A DNA stretch of 31,720 bases from Clostridia bacterium (GCA_017412025.1 JAFQOY010000126.1:1-31720); one strand, 5' to 3'. Positions 6,768-14,568 are shown, counted from the stretch's first letter. Notes: a model not told the origin generated them from the letters alone. Translations and numbers: made by a program.

Positions 6768-8074
6768 CCGCAGACTCGGCCGGCGTCCTGCTTCCCTTCG
6801 CTGCGAAGAATGCGGAGATTCATGCACAGCGTAAGCAGATGACCTGCTGCCATGGCGATGATTGCGCCGTAGAGATGGATAGCCGGATGAGCGGCGAGCA
6901 CATACATCAGCAGGACGCTGAGCAGGTTGGCACACAGGGCGATCCTCAGCGATCTGCCCTGCAGCCCCAGCGCGTTCATCATGCCGCCCGTTACCTGCCC
7001 AAGCGACATGACAGGCACAAGCAGACAGCTGCGGCGAAGCAGGGGAAGAAGGGCGGACTGCCGGAATACGTGGCTTGAGATCAGCGGCGCGGCGGCGTAT
7101 ATGGCCGCTGCGGCAGCCATGCCGATCACAAGCGCTGCAGACAGCATGCGCTGGATCAGCCGGGAAACCGGCTTTCCCTGCGCCTGTCTGCGCGTCAGTT
7201 CCGGTGAGACGGCCATGCTCAGGCTGATCGTGATAAACGACGGCGCCATCAGGATGGGCATCATCATGCCGTTGATCATGCCCAGACCGGTGAGCGCCTG
7301 CGTTCGGGTGACGCCTGCGTGCACAAGCCTTGCCGGAATCAGCAGGGTGTTGATCGTACGCATGAGCGAGGAGACAAGCCGCATGCCCGTCAGCGGGAGC
7401 GCAAGGGAGAAGATTTCCCGCATAACGCCCTGGCGGCGTAACGGGCGTTTCCCTGGGAGGAATATCCGGAAAGCAAGCGCGAGCAAAAGGAGCAGGGAAA
7501 CGCTTTCTCCTGCAAGCGCTGCTGCGCCCGGAATTGCTGCGCGCAGCATCAGCGGCCAGAAGGCAAGCTGTGTTGTCAGGTATATGCACAGGAGAAAACG
7601 GACGACCTGCTCCAGGATTTCGCCAAGCGCCGGAACAAGCGGCCTGCCAGAGCCATAAAAATAGCCGTTGAACGCGCAGGACAGGGCGAGAACAGGGATA
7701 CAGGGCAGATAGACGATCAGAGCCGGAAGCGTTCTGACGTCGCCCAGCCACAGCGCGATGGGTTCGCGCAGCAGATAAGCGGCTGCCATAATCGGCAGGC
7801 TGACCGCAAGCGAGAGCGACGCGCCGCAGCGGACAACGCTGCCTTGCTCAGCGGAATCCGCCTTAGCACACATGCGCGATATGGCGGCTGGAAGGCCGGA
7901 GGTTACAGGCGTGATGAGCAGCATCTGGGCGCTTGACGCCAGCTCTACGAGCCCCATGGCCTGCGGACCGAGTGAGCGCGAGAGCCAGATACGCATCAAG
8001 AAGCCCAGAACGCGCACGAAAAAATGCGAAGCGCTCAGCAGCATCGTCTGCCTGATCAGCGTGCGCATGACCAT
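6758..8074 (-). CDS. SpoVB-like MOP-superfamily lipid-linked oligosaccharide flippase
   Basis: 438-aa polytopic membrane protein with about 12 hydrophobic segments. The N-terminus (SHFFVRVLGFLMRIWLSRSLG, then LVELASSAQML and TSGLPAAISRM) matches the stage V sporulation protein B / polysaccharide flippase family. In Bacillus, SpoVB is needed for cortex peptidoglycan; others flip wall or capsule precursors. This one is shorter than Bacillus SpoVB (about 518 aa), so a vegetative or capsule role is equally possible. Two ATGs, 8074 and 8068, are candidate starts; GGTGA lies upstream of the first. It runs convergent with the GH112 gene and the two stop codons overlap, with no terminator between them. 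Confidence 0.85.
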   Translation of the reverse strand: MVMRTLIRQTMLLSASHFFVRVLGFLMRIWLSRSLGPQAMGLVELASSAQMLLITPVTSGLPAAISRMCAKADSAEQGSVVRCGASLSLAVSLPIMAAAYLLREPIALWLGDVRTLPALIVYLPCIPVLALSCAFNGYFYGSGRPLVPALGEILEQVVRFLLCIYLTTQLAFWPLMLRAAIPGAAALAGESVSLLLLLALAFRIFLPGKRPLRRQGVMREIFSLALPLTGMRLVSSLMRTINTLLIPARLVHAGVTRTQALTGLGMINGMMMPILMAPSFITISLSMAVSPELTRRQAQGKPVSRLIQRMLSAALVIGMAAAAAIYAAAPLISSHVFRQSALLPLLRRSCLLVPVMSLGQVTGGMMNALGLQGRSLRIALCANLLSVLLMYVLAAHPAIHLYGAIIAMAAGHLLTLCMNLRILRSEGKQDAGRVCGYI

Positions 8075-8133
8075 AAAACATCACCCGGCAAGGAATATGA
8101 CCGCTTTCCTGCCGTCAGAACGGAGGATTTCAG

Positions 8134-8592
8134 ATGTTTGACAAATGGGATCATCGCTTTATGGAAATGGCGGGTCTTGTCGCGACCTGGGCCAGCTGCA
8201 ACCGCAGAAAGATCGGCGCGGTGATCGTCAAGGATAAGCGCGTCATGACCACCGGATACAACGGCGCGCCGGCAGGGCTCAGGACCTGCGTGGAGAAGGG
8301 CGTTTGTCCCCGGCAGGAGATGGGCATTCCCTCCGGCCAGCGGCACGAACTCTGCTATGCTGTGCACGCGGAGCAGAATGCGATCATTCAGGCGGCGAAG
8401 CTCGGCATCAGCATCGACGGCGCGACGCTCTACTGCACGCATCAGCCCTGCGTGCTGTGTGCAAAGATGATCGTCAATTCGGGCATTCGCCGCGTGGTAT
8501 ATGGCGAGGGCTATCCGGATGAGTTTTCGCTTTCCATCTTTGAGGAGGCGGGCACAAAGGTAGAATGCTACGGCGAAAATGGGAAAGATTGA
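8134..8592 (+). CDS. dCMP deaminase (ComEB-type)
   Basis: 152-aa zinc deaminase that converts dCMP to dUMP for dTMP synthesis. The zinc site is complete: His78-Ala-Glu80 (VHAEQNAI) and PCVLC with Cys106 and Cys109. The N-terminal RRKIGAVIV and GYNGAPAGL segments are typical of the dCMP/cytidine deaminase family, and the 25-residue insert with Cys52, Cys58, His71 and Cys74 is typical of the second structural zinc seen in phage T4-type dCMP deaminases. GGAGG lies 7 bases before ATG 8134. It starts 59 bp from the divergent flippase gene and ends at a strong hairpin terminator. Confidence 0.93.
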   Translation: MFDKWDHRFMEMAGLVATWASCNRRKIGAVIVKDKRVMTTGYNGAPAGLRTCVEKGVCPRQEMGIPSGQRHELCYAVHAEQNAIIQAAKLGISIDGATLYCTHQPCVLCAKMIVNSGIRRVVYGEGYPDEFSLSIFEEAGTKVECYGENGKD

Positions 8593-8615
8593 GGCGGGCG
8601 CTGCCCGCCTTTTTT
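8593..8615 (+). terminator. Rho-independent terminator after the dCMP deaminase gene
   Basis: GGCGGGC (8593-8599), a 3-base loop, GCCCGCC (8603-8609), then six T. It lies directly against the ribosome binding site of the next gene, whose ATG is 16 bases past the T run. Confidence 0.93.
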
Positions 8616-8631
8616 GAAAGGAAGCGATCTG

Positions 8632-9072
8632 ATGACGATCCGGAAGATGACGATTGCAGATTACGAGAAGGTCTATGCGCTGTGGCTTTCGTGCAGAGGA
8701 ATGGGTTTGAATGATGTGGACGATTCCCGGGAAGGAATCGGACGGTTTCTTCAGCGAAATCCGGATACCTGTTTTGTTGCAATCGATGGGGGCAAAACAG
8801 TGGGCGCAATCATGGCAGGGCACGACGGCAGACGGGGTTTCATCTATCATACGGCGGTTTCGCCTGCGATGCGCAGGCGAGGCGTCGGTTCTGCGCTTGT
8901 GCAGACGGCGATTGCCGCGCTCAAGGCACAGGGAATTACCAAGGCGGCGCTCGTCGTTTTTCAGCGCAATCAGGCGGGCAATGCCTTCTGGGAGAAGATG
9001 GGCTTCGCTGCACGGGAGGATCTGGCATACAGAAACCTGTCGATCCATGAGATAAAGAGGAGGGATACATGA
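8632..9072 (+). CDS. GNAT family N-acetyltransferase (YpeA-like)
   Basis: 146-aa acetyl-CoA-dependent acetyltransferase. The coenzyme A binding motif A is clear (HTAVSPAMRRRGVGSALV, an R-x-x-G-x-G/A pyrophosphate loop), and motif B follows (FQRNQAGNAFWEKMGF). The beginning MTIRKMTIADYEKVYALW resembles YpeA-type enzymes. The substrate is unknown. ATG 8632 has GAAAGGAAG 8 bases upstream; an upstream in-frame TTG would lie in the terminator T run. The stop overlaps the next GNAT gene (ATGA). It sits behind a terminator, so expression needs read-through or an unseen promoter within the preceding gene. Confidence 0.88.
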   Translation: MTIRKMTIADYEKVYALWLSCRGMGLNDVDDSREGIGRFLQRNPDTCFVAIDGGKTVGAIMAGHDGRRGFIYHTAVSPAMRRRGVGSALVQTAIAALKAQGITKAALVVFQRNQAGNAFWEKMGFAAREDLAYRNLSIHEIKRRDT

Positions 9073-9530
9073 AGACGGAGATGCGCATCGTCCGGATTGA
9101 AGGAAACAAAAAAGCATATCTTCCGCTGCTGCTTCTGGCAGACGAGCAGGAGGATATGATCGACCGGTATCTTGATCGGGGCGAAATGTATGCAATGATC
9201 GGGGAAGGACAGGCCGTATGCGTGTGTGTCGTGACGGATGAAGGCGGAAGTACGCTTGAAATCAAGAATCTGGCCGTCAGAGCGGATCGACAAAAGCAGG
9301 GAATTGGGCGGCTCATGATTGAATTTGTCGCATCGCAGTACGCGGACAGATTTGATGAACTGCTCGTCGGTACAGGCGACAGCCAGATGACCGTTCCGTT
9401 TTATGAAAAATGCGGTTTTGTCCGCTCTCATGTGGTGAAGGATTTCTTCACAGAAAATTACGATCATCCGATTGTGGAATGCGGCGTGTTGCTCCGGGAT
9501 ATGGTTTACCTAAAAAGAAAAATAGCATAG
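9069..9530 (+). CDS. GNAT family N-acetyltransferase (YvbK-like)
   Basis: 153-aa GNAT enzyme coupled to the previous acetyltransferase by a 4-base overlap. Motif A is LEIKNLAVRADRQKQGIGRLMI, with the Q-x-x-G-x-G loop; motif B is VPFYEKCGFV. The overall layout (DEQEDMIDRYLDRGEMYAM, then TDEGGSTLEIKNLAV) resembles Bacillus YvbK. The two neighbours share only the fold, so they are not a recent duplication. Substrate unknown. It ends at a strong hairpin shared with the converging transporter operon. Confidence 0.88.
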   Translation: MKTEMRIVRIEGNKKAYLPLLLLADEQEDMIDRYLDRGEMYAMIGEGQAVCVCVVTDEGGSTLEIKNLAVRADRQKQGIGRLMIEFVASQYADRFDELLVGTGDSQMTVPFYEKCGFVRSHVVKDFFTENYDHPIVECGVLLRDMVYLKRKIA

Positions 9531-9538
9531 GACATAGA

Positions 9539-9578
9539 AAACGCCCTGTTCATCCGGAAAGGAATGAACAGGGCGTTT
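9539..9578. terminator. Bidirectional terminator between the GNAT pair and the nucleoside permease
   Basis: The 15-bp arms 9539-9553 and 9564-9578 pair perfectly around a 10-base loop. The stem ends in AAA/TTT on both sides. It lies between converging genes, 20 bases from the permease stop. Confidence 0.85.
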
Positions 9579-9597
9579 GGAATTTTGCAGCGTGTGA

Positions 9598-10548
9598 TCA
9601 GGTACGCATCTCGCGGTTGAAGGGCTTGCCCAGCATCGCAGGGCCGACATGCTTGCTCTTGCCGACAAAGACCAGCACGACGATGACCAGCACATAGGGC
9701 AGCATGACGAGGAACTCATAGGGGAACGCGGCGAAGCCATATGCCTGCACGGCCAGCTGCAGCGCCTGCGCGAGGGAGAAGAGCAGCGCGCCGCCCATGA
9801 CGCCCAGCGGAGACCAGCGGCCGAAATACACCAGCGCAACGGCGATGAAACCGCGGCCGCCGATGAGCGTATCGGTGAAGATCTTGGCATAGCATACGGA
9901 GAGGTAAGCGCCTGCCAGACCGGCCATCGCACTGCCGAAGGCGAGCGCCTGATAGCGCGTCCTGCTCACGTCAATGCCCATGGAGTCCGCCGCGCGGGGC
10001 ATGGTGCCGCAGGCGCGCACGCGCAGGCCCCACGGCGTCCTGAAGAGGATGTACTGCACAACCGGAACCATCAGGAACGCGAAGTACACCATCGGATTGC
10101 AGGAGAAGAGCATCTTGCCCACGATCGGCAGATCGGAGAGAATCGGGATGCGGATGGAACTGATGCCCGCGACGCCCTGCGCGCCGCCGATGAAGTGACG
10201 ATAAAACGTTCCTGCCAGGCCTACGCCGAAGAGCTGGAGGCCGATGCCGGCGATACCCTGCGGCGCACCGAACTTGATGACGACCACGCCGAAGAGCAGA
10301 CCCATGAGCGCGCCGACGACGGCAGCGGCAATAAGCCCCAGTACATTGACATACCAGGCGACTTCAGCCGCTCCGCCGACCATGAAGGGAACGAGCATGC
10401 CTACAAACGCGCCCATGCTCATCACGCCTTCGCAGCCGAGGTTGAATACGCCGCTGCGCTGGTTGACCGTCTCGCCCAGGGAGGCGAGCAGAAGCGCGCT
10501 TGAAAGCGGGATGCCGACCGTCAGGAACAACACGATAAAATCGAGCAT
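9598..10548 (-). CDS. ABC transporter permease, BMP/nucleoside-type (NupQ/YufQ-like)
   Basis: 316-aa inner-membrane permease of the BPD_transp_2 family with about 8-10 hydrophobic segments. The signature LGETVNQRSGVFNLGCEGVM is characteristic of the second permease of BMP-type nucleoside importers (Bacillus YufQ/NupQ). The cytoplasmic coupling region contains GLRVRACG, with SMGIDVSRTRY just after it. ATG 10548 is chosen because GGAGGG lies 8 bases upstream and only 1 base separates it from the stop of the previous permease gene. It is the last gene of the ATPase-permease-permease operon. Confidence 0.93.
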   Translation of the reverse strand: MLDFIVLFLTVGIPLSSALLLASLGETVNQRSGVFNLGCEGVMSMGAFVGMLVPFMVGGAAEVAWYVNVLGLIAAAVVGALMGLLFGVVVIKFGAPQGIAGIGLQLFGVGLAGTFYRHFIGGAQGVAGISSIRIPILSDLPIVGKMLFSCNPMVYFAFLMVPVVQYILFRTPWGLRVRACGTMPRAADSMGIDVSRTRYQALAFGSAMAGLAGAYLSVCYAKIFTDTLIGGRGFIAVALVYFGRWSPLGVMGGALLFSLAQALQLAVQAYGFAAFPYEFLVMLPYVLVIVVLVFVGKSKHVGPAMLGKPFNREMRT

Positions 10549-10549
10549 A

Positions 10550-11662
10550 TCAAGCACCCTCCTTTTTGCCGAGCATGGCGGTAAGCCTGCGCTGCGCACG
10601 ATCCATCAGATACGGGTTTGCGATGATCAGCTTGGCAGCGACGATGACCAGAATCACCAGACCCATCAGCACGTCGATCATGTTGCTTGGCACAGGAATC
10701 TTGTTGATCTGCAGCGCGCTGCAGCCGTAGGAGATGACGGCGAAGAGGAACGCGGCAGGGATGACGCCCAGCGGATGCAGGCCGCCGAAGAGCGCCACGA
10801 CGATGCCCTGCGAGCCGTAACCGCCTGTGCAGTTGCCCAGGCCGCGGTGATGCACGCCGAGGATCTCGACCGTACCGGCAAGGCCGCAGCACGCGCCGGA
10901 GATGACCATGGCCAGCACCAGATAGCGGCTGACGCTGATGCCGCCGTAGCGGGCAGCACGGTCGGACGCGCCGGCTGCGCGCATCTTAAAGCCCGTCGGC
11001 GTCTTCCACATGAACAGGAAGACGATCAGCGCAAGCACGATGGCGATAAATACGCCGGTATGAAAGCGAAGACCCTTGTCAACGCCGGGTACAAGCTCGT
11101 TGAAGCGGGAAAGCCACTCGGTTTTCTCCAGCTTGATCGTCTGCGGATCGCCGGAACCGCCGGCGACGGACGGATCAAGCAGCGGCACGCGCAGACAGTA
11201 GGAGTAAAACTGCGTGGCGATGTAATTGAACATGACGGTGGAAAGCAGCTCGCTGACGCCGAATTTTGCCTTGAGCAGGCCCGGCAGCGCGCCCCACATG
11301 GCGCCGCCCATCATACCCACCAGCATGATGCTGGGCAGGGCAAGCGCGCGGGGGAGATCGGTATTGAGCGCAAAGACGATCGCCAGCAGCAGGCCCATGA
11401 TCATCTGTCCTTCGCCGCCGATGTTGATGATGCCGCTTCGGTAGGCTACACAGATGCCCACGCCCACGATGGTCAGCGGCGTCATGATGTTGATGACGCC
11501 GGAGAGATTCTTAAGAGACGTGAACGGATAACAGAAGATAACCCAGAACGTCTTGAGCACGTCTGCGCCCAGAACGGCGAGGATCAGAGAGGCGACGCCA
11601 AGCGTCAGCAGCACGGCAAGCAGAATGACGCCGGCGGTATAGATCATTTTAAAGTTTTTCAT
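10550..11662 (-). CDS. ABC transporter permease, BMP/nucleoside-type (NupP/YufP-like)
   Basis: 370-aa permease, partner of the downstream one. The motif AYRSGIINIGGEGQMIMG is the hallmark of the first permease of the family. The coupling-loop region contains FKMRAAGASDRAARYGGISVS. The larger size compared with the second permease is usual; the extra part lies in a loop around residues 165-190 (VPLLDPSVAGGSGDP). Its ATG (11660-11662) overlaps the ATPase stop as TAATG, so the two are translationally coupled. Confidence 0.93.
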   Translation of the reverse strand: MKNFKMIYTAGVILLAVLLTLGVASLILAVLGADVLKTFWVIFCYPFTSLKNLSGVINIMTPLTIVGVGICVAYRSGIINIGGEGQMIMGLLLAIVFALNTDLPRALALPSIMLVGMMGGAMWGALPGLLKAKFGVSELLSTVMFNYIATQFYSYCLRVPLLDPSVAGGSGDPQTIKLEKTEWLSRFNELVPGVDKGLRFHTGVFIAIVLALIVFLFMWKTPTGFKMRAAGASDRAARYGGISVSRYLVLAMVISGACCGLAGTVEILGVHHRGLGNCTGGYGSQGIVVALFGGLHPLGVIPAAFLFAVISYGCSALQINKIPVPSNMIDVLMGLVILVIVAAKLIIANPYLMDRAQRRLTAMLGKKEGA

Positions 11663-13221
11663 TATATCACGTCCTTTACGCCTGCCATCATCATGCCGAG
11701 CTTGCGCTGGGTGGCTTCGCCGTGCCCCAGCGTCCGCTGGATCTGTCCCTTGAAGATGACCGCAATGCGGTCGGAGAGGTTGATGATCTCCTCAAGCTCC
11801 TCGGAGATCAGCAGGATACCCACGCCCTGATCGCGCAGCGCAAGCAGCTGCTTGTGGATGAACTCCGCAGCGCCGAGATCCAGGCCGCGGATGGGATAGA
11901 CGGCGATGAGGAATTTGGGGCCGCGGTTGATTTCACGGGCAAGGATGACCTTCTGGATGTTACCGCCGGAGAGCGAACCTGCGGCGACATTGACGGAGGA
12001 GCAGCGGATGTCGAATTTCTCACGCAGCTCGTCCGCGTTTTTGTCAATCGCTGCATTGCTGATGATGCCTGCGCGGGAGAAGGGGGCTTTGACGATATCC
12101 TTCAGAACGAGGTTTTCGCGGATGGTCATGCTAGGAACGATGCCCTCGATGTTGCGCTCCTCCGGCACGTAACCCATACCCTGGGCGATGATCTGCTTGG
12201 GCGTCTTGCCTGCCAGCTCCACGCCGTCGAGCTTTACGCTGCCGCTTTCGATGGTGCGAAGACCGGTCAGCGATTCGGCCAGCTCACGCTGTCCGTTGCC
12301 CGATACGCCAGCAAGTCCGACGATTTCACCTGCGCGCACGGTCAGATTCAGCTTGTTGAGCACCATGTTGCCGCGGTCGCCGCGCACGAACAGATCGTGC
12401 ACCTCAAGCATCGGTTTACCCGGCGCTTTCTGGCTCATGTTGGTCGGCAGATAGACCTCGTGGCCGGTCATCAGCGCGGCGATGTCGGCGGCGGAATGGT
12501 CGGCCGTGTTGCCGCGGAAGACGAGCTTGCCGCCGCGCAGAATGGCCACCTTGTTGCTCAGCGCCTTGACCTCGGCCAGCTTATGGGAGATGAAGATGAT
12601 GGAAAGCTCACTGGACATCCGCTTGAGCAGCGCGATCAGCTCATCCGTCTCCTGCGGGGTCAGCGCGCTGGTAGGCTCGTCAAGAATGAGGAACTTTGCG
12701 CCGAAGCAGAGGGTTTTGACCAGCTCGACGCGCTGCTGTTCGCCGACGGAGAGCTGCCAGATGTAGGCGTCCGGATCGACAGCCAGGCCGTAGTGCTCGG
12801 AGATGGCGATGATGTGGCGGCGGACGGAATCGATGTCCAGCCTGAATGTCTGCCTGACGCGCCCGGTAAAGCCCTTGCTGTGCTCCTGCATCTGCGCCAT
12901 GCCCAGCGCAATGTTTTCGGTGACGGTGAGGTTGGGCACGAGCATGTACTGCTGATGAACCATACCGATGCCGTAAGCAAAAGCGTCGCTGGGAGACTTA
13001 AAGACAACTTCCTTGTTGTTGATGTAAATCTTGCCTTCATCGGGCGTATACAGACCCATGAGAATATTCATCAATGTGGTCTTGCCCGCGCCGTTTTCGC
13101 CCACAAGCGCCAGCACCTCGCCCTTGCCCACGGCCAGGGAGATGTCGCTGCAGGCGACAATGCCGGGGAAGCGCTTGGTGATGTGCTCGATGCGAAGGCT
13201 GGTAATCGGATTGGCAGCCAT
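11662..13221 (-). CDS. ABC transporter ATP-binding protein, double-domain, BMP/nucleoside-type (NupO/YufO-like)
   Basis: 519-aa protein with two fused ATPase domains that powers the importer. Domain 1 is canonical: Walker A GENGAGKTT (Lys47), signature LSVGEQQR and Walker B LILDEPTSAL. Domain 2 is degenerate at the P-loop (GVSGNGQREL, no lysine), has the signature LSGGNIQK and a Walker B-like IAVYPIRGLDLGA. That asymmetry is normal for sugar/nucleoside importers of this class. ATG 13221 has GGAGG 7 bases upstream. It has its own promoter, separate from that of the binding-protein gene upstream. Confidence 0.95.
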   Translation of the reverse strand: MAANPITSLRIEHITKRFPGIVACSDISLAVGKGEVLALVGENGAGKTTLMNILMGLYTPDEGKIYINNKEVVFKSPSDAFAYGIGMVHQQYMLVPNLTVTENIALGMAQMQEHSKGFTGRVRQTFRLDIDSVRRHIIAISEHYGLAVDPDAYIWQLSVGEQQRVELVKTLCFGAKFLILDEPTSALTPQETDELIALLKRMSSELSIIFISHKLAEVKALSNKVAILRGGKLVFRGNTADHSAADIAALMTGHEVYLPTNMSQKAPGKPMLEVHDLFVRGDRGNMVLNKLNLTVRAGEIVGLAGVSGNGQRELAESLTGLRTIESGSVKLDGVELAGKTPKQIIAQGMGYVPEERNIEGIVPSMTIRENLVLKDIVKAPFSRAGIISNAAIDKNADELREKFDIRCSSVNVAAGSLSGGNIQKVILAREINRGPKFLIAVYPIRGLDLGAAEFIHKQLLALRDQGVGILLISEELEEIINLSDRIAVIFKGQIQRTLGHGEATQRKLGMMMAGVKDVI

Positions 13222-13292
13222 GGTGAACCTCCGTCTTTTGCGTGTTGATAAAAGGCGCGCCTGCGGAGCAGGCATAAAATGCTTCTGCATTT
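13222..13292 (-). other. 5' leader of the ATPase-permease operon with two small hairpins
   Basis: The leader contains GCCTGC-GGA-GCAGGC (13259-13273) and AAATGC-TTCT-GCATTT (13277-13292), two adjacent hairpins of unrelated sequence between the predicted start site (about 13287) and the ribosome binding site. The second straddles the start site. I see no known riboswitch consensus here. Confidence 0.5.
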
Positions 13293-13293
13293 C

Positions 13294-13370
13294 ATCTTAC
13301 GGGATGGAAGCGCGGATGTCAATAAATTGACCGATGTTTTTGAGCCAAAAGAAATGGAATATCCGGATTT
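13294..13370 (-). promoter_or_regulatory. Promoter of the ATPase-permease operon with PurBox-like upstream site
   Basis: On the minus strand: TTGACA (13317-13322), 17-bp spacer, TAAGAT (13294-13299). Upstream are a CGG half-site (13331-13333) eight bases before the -35, and AATCCGGATATT (13358-13369). The last is 11 of 13 to the PurR PurBox AWWWCCGAACWWT when read from 13370. The central G (13364) is 42 bases from the first base of the -35, exactly as in front of the binding-protein gene. The promoter is clear; the regulator is inferred. Confidence 0.6.
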
Positions 13371-13402
13371 GACAATGGCGAAGGAAGCGAAGCGCCCGCC
13401 TG

Positions 13403-13430
13403 AAAAAAGCCGCCCGGAAAGGGGCGGCTT
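13403..13430 (-). terminator. Terminator after the BMP binding-protein gene
   Basis: On the minus strand AAGCCGCCC (13422-13430), a 6-base loop, GGGCGGCTT (13407-13415), continuing into TTTTTT (13403-13408). It separates the binding-protein gene from the ATPase-permease operon, so most binding-protein transcripts should end here. Confidence 0.9.
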
Positions 13431-13437
13431 GGCGGAA

Positions 13438-14412
13438 TTACTTGAGTTCGATACCGGAGAAATCGACAGTGTTCGGCGCAGCGACCATGGAGTCAAGCGC
13501 GGTCTGAGCTGCAGCCTTCACGTCCGCCGGCAGCAGCTCGGCGTTCTCGGAGAAGGTGTAGATGAAGCCGCCGTTATTGTAGTTGAGCGGGATGTTTTCG
13601 CCGCCAACCTTGCCCTCGGCCATGCGGTCGATGATGCCGATGAGAACCGCGGAGTAGTCATAGTCCGCGGCGGCGGAAACGCAGTTCGGGAAGTCGACGA
13701 TCTGAGAGGTGGTCTGGCCAACCCAGATAACGCCATCGGCGGCGTCGACATTGCGCAGAGCGCCGACAGCCTGCTGGGACGGTCCGACGAGCACGTCACA
13801 GCCAGCCTCGATGAAGGTCTTGCCGATATCGCCGGCGCCGACGGTATCAGAGAAGGAACCGGTCCAGGAGAGCATGTACTCCACTTCCGGCTTGGTGTCG
13901 TTCAGCGCCTTGACAAAGCCGCGGATGAAGCGGGCGGAGTCGCCGCCGTCAGTCGGGCCGACGATGCCGACCTTGTTCACCTTGGTGGTCAGCGCAGCGA
14001 TGACGCCGTTGATGTAGCCCGGTTCCTCGGACATCGGCATGTAGGTGAAGATGTTGTCGCCCAGGATCTGATCGCTGGTGCCCAGCGCAAAGACCTGATC
14101 CGGATACTCCTCGGCGATCTCGGTGGTCGCGGAGGTGAACTGCGCGCCGTGCACAATGATCACGTCGTAGTTGTCGGCGAGCTGGTCAAGGGTGTTCGGA
14201 GCGTCCGGGATCGCAACGGACTCGACCGGCGTATAGTCGATTTCGTAGCCCTTGGCGATCGCGTTCTTGATGCCGATATCCATGGACTGGCACCAGCCCT
14301 TGTCATCAACAGTATCAGAGTAGACGACGGCGACGCTGACCGGCTCCGCGACAGCGGAAACGACGAGGACCGTCAGAAGCAGGCAGGCAAGGACGGCAGC
14401 AAACTTCTTCAT
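13438..14412 (-). CDS. BMP family (PnrA/Med-type) ABC transporter substrate-binding protein
   Basis: 324-aa exported binding protein for the adjacent importer; characterised relatives bind purine nucleosides. It begins with a signal peptide (MKKFAAVLACLLLTVLVVSAVA) followed by the mature domain. BMP features are the N-terminal strand and loop (VAVVYSDTVDDKGWCQS), DVIIVHGAQF, GIVGPTDGGDSARFIRGF and DVLVGPSQQAVGA. ATG 14412 has AAAGGAG about 10 bases upstream. Unusually for a Gram-positive binding protein there is no convincing lipobox cysteine; the best cleavage site is AVA before Glu23. It is transcribed alone from a strong promoter and is ended by a terminator before the transport operon. 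Confidence 0.9.
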   Translation of the reverse strand: MKKFAAVLACLLLTVLVVSAVAEPVSVAVVYSDTVDDKGWCQSMDIGIKNAIAKGYEIDYTPVESVAIPDAPNTLDQLADNYDVIIVHGAQFTSATTEIAEEYPDQVFALGTSDQILGDNIFTYMPMSEEPGYINGVIAALTTKVNKVGIVGPTDGGDSARFIRGFVKALNDTKPEVEYMLSWTGSFSDTVGAGDIGKTFIEAGCDVLVGPSQQAVGALRNVDAADGVIWVGQTTSQIVDFPNCVSAAADYDYSAVLIGIIDRMAEGKVGGENIPLNYNNGGFIYTFSENAELLPADVKAAAQTALDSMVAAPNTVDFSGIELK

Positions 14413-14488
14413 GACGTAATGCTCCTTTTTTTCTGTCTCGATGTGTGTAATCCGGGCACGTTTGCACGGATTCTTGAGTTCCTGAAAG

Positions 14489-14568
14489 ATATTACGCGAA
14501 AACAGATCGCCTGTCAACAGCGTTTCCGACAATTTCACACAAATATAATAAAAATGTTCGGATTATTC
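14489..14568 (-). promoter_or_regulatory. Promoter of the BMP binding-protein gene with PurBox-like upstream site
   Basis: On the minus strand: TTGACA (14512-14517), 17-bp spacer, TAATAT (14489-14494). Eight bases before the -35 lies a CGG half-site (14526-14528), and further up AATCCGAACATT (14553-14564). The latter contains an intact CCGAAC and is 12 of 13 to the PurBox AWWWCCGAACWWT. Its central G (14559) is 70 bases from the end of the -10, about 77 upstream of the predicted start. PurR control fits a purine nucleoside importer but is inference. Confidence 0.65.

Noticed and set aside
14383..14412. Lipobox VLAC at residues 7-10 of the BMP protein
   Set aside because: The cysteine would follow only nine residues, with a long hydrophobic stretch after it, so it does not fit a lipoprotein signal peptide.
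14544..14549. Plus-strand TATAAT as a second promoter of the glycan operon
   Set aside because: No -35 at acceptable spacing and it falls between the two half-sites of the BMP promoter; a better extended -10 promoter lies closer to the first gene.
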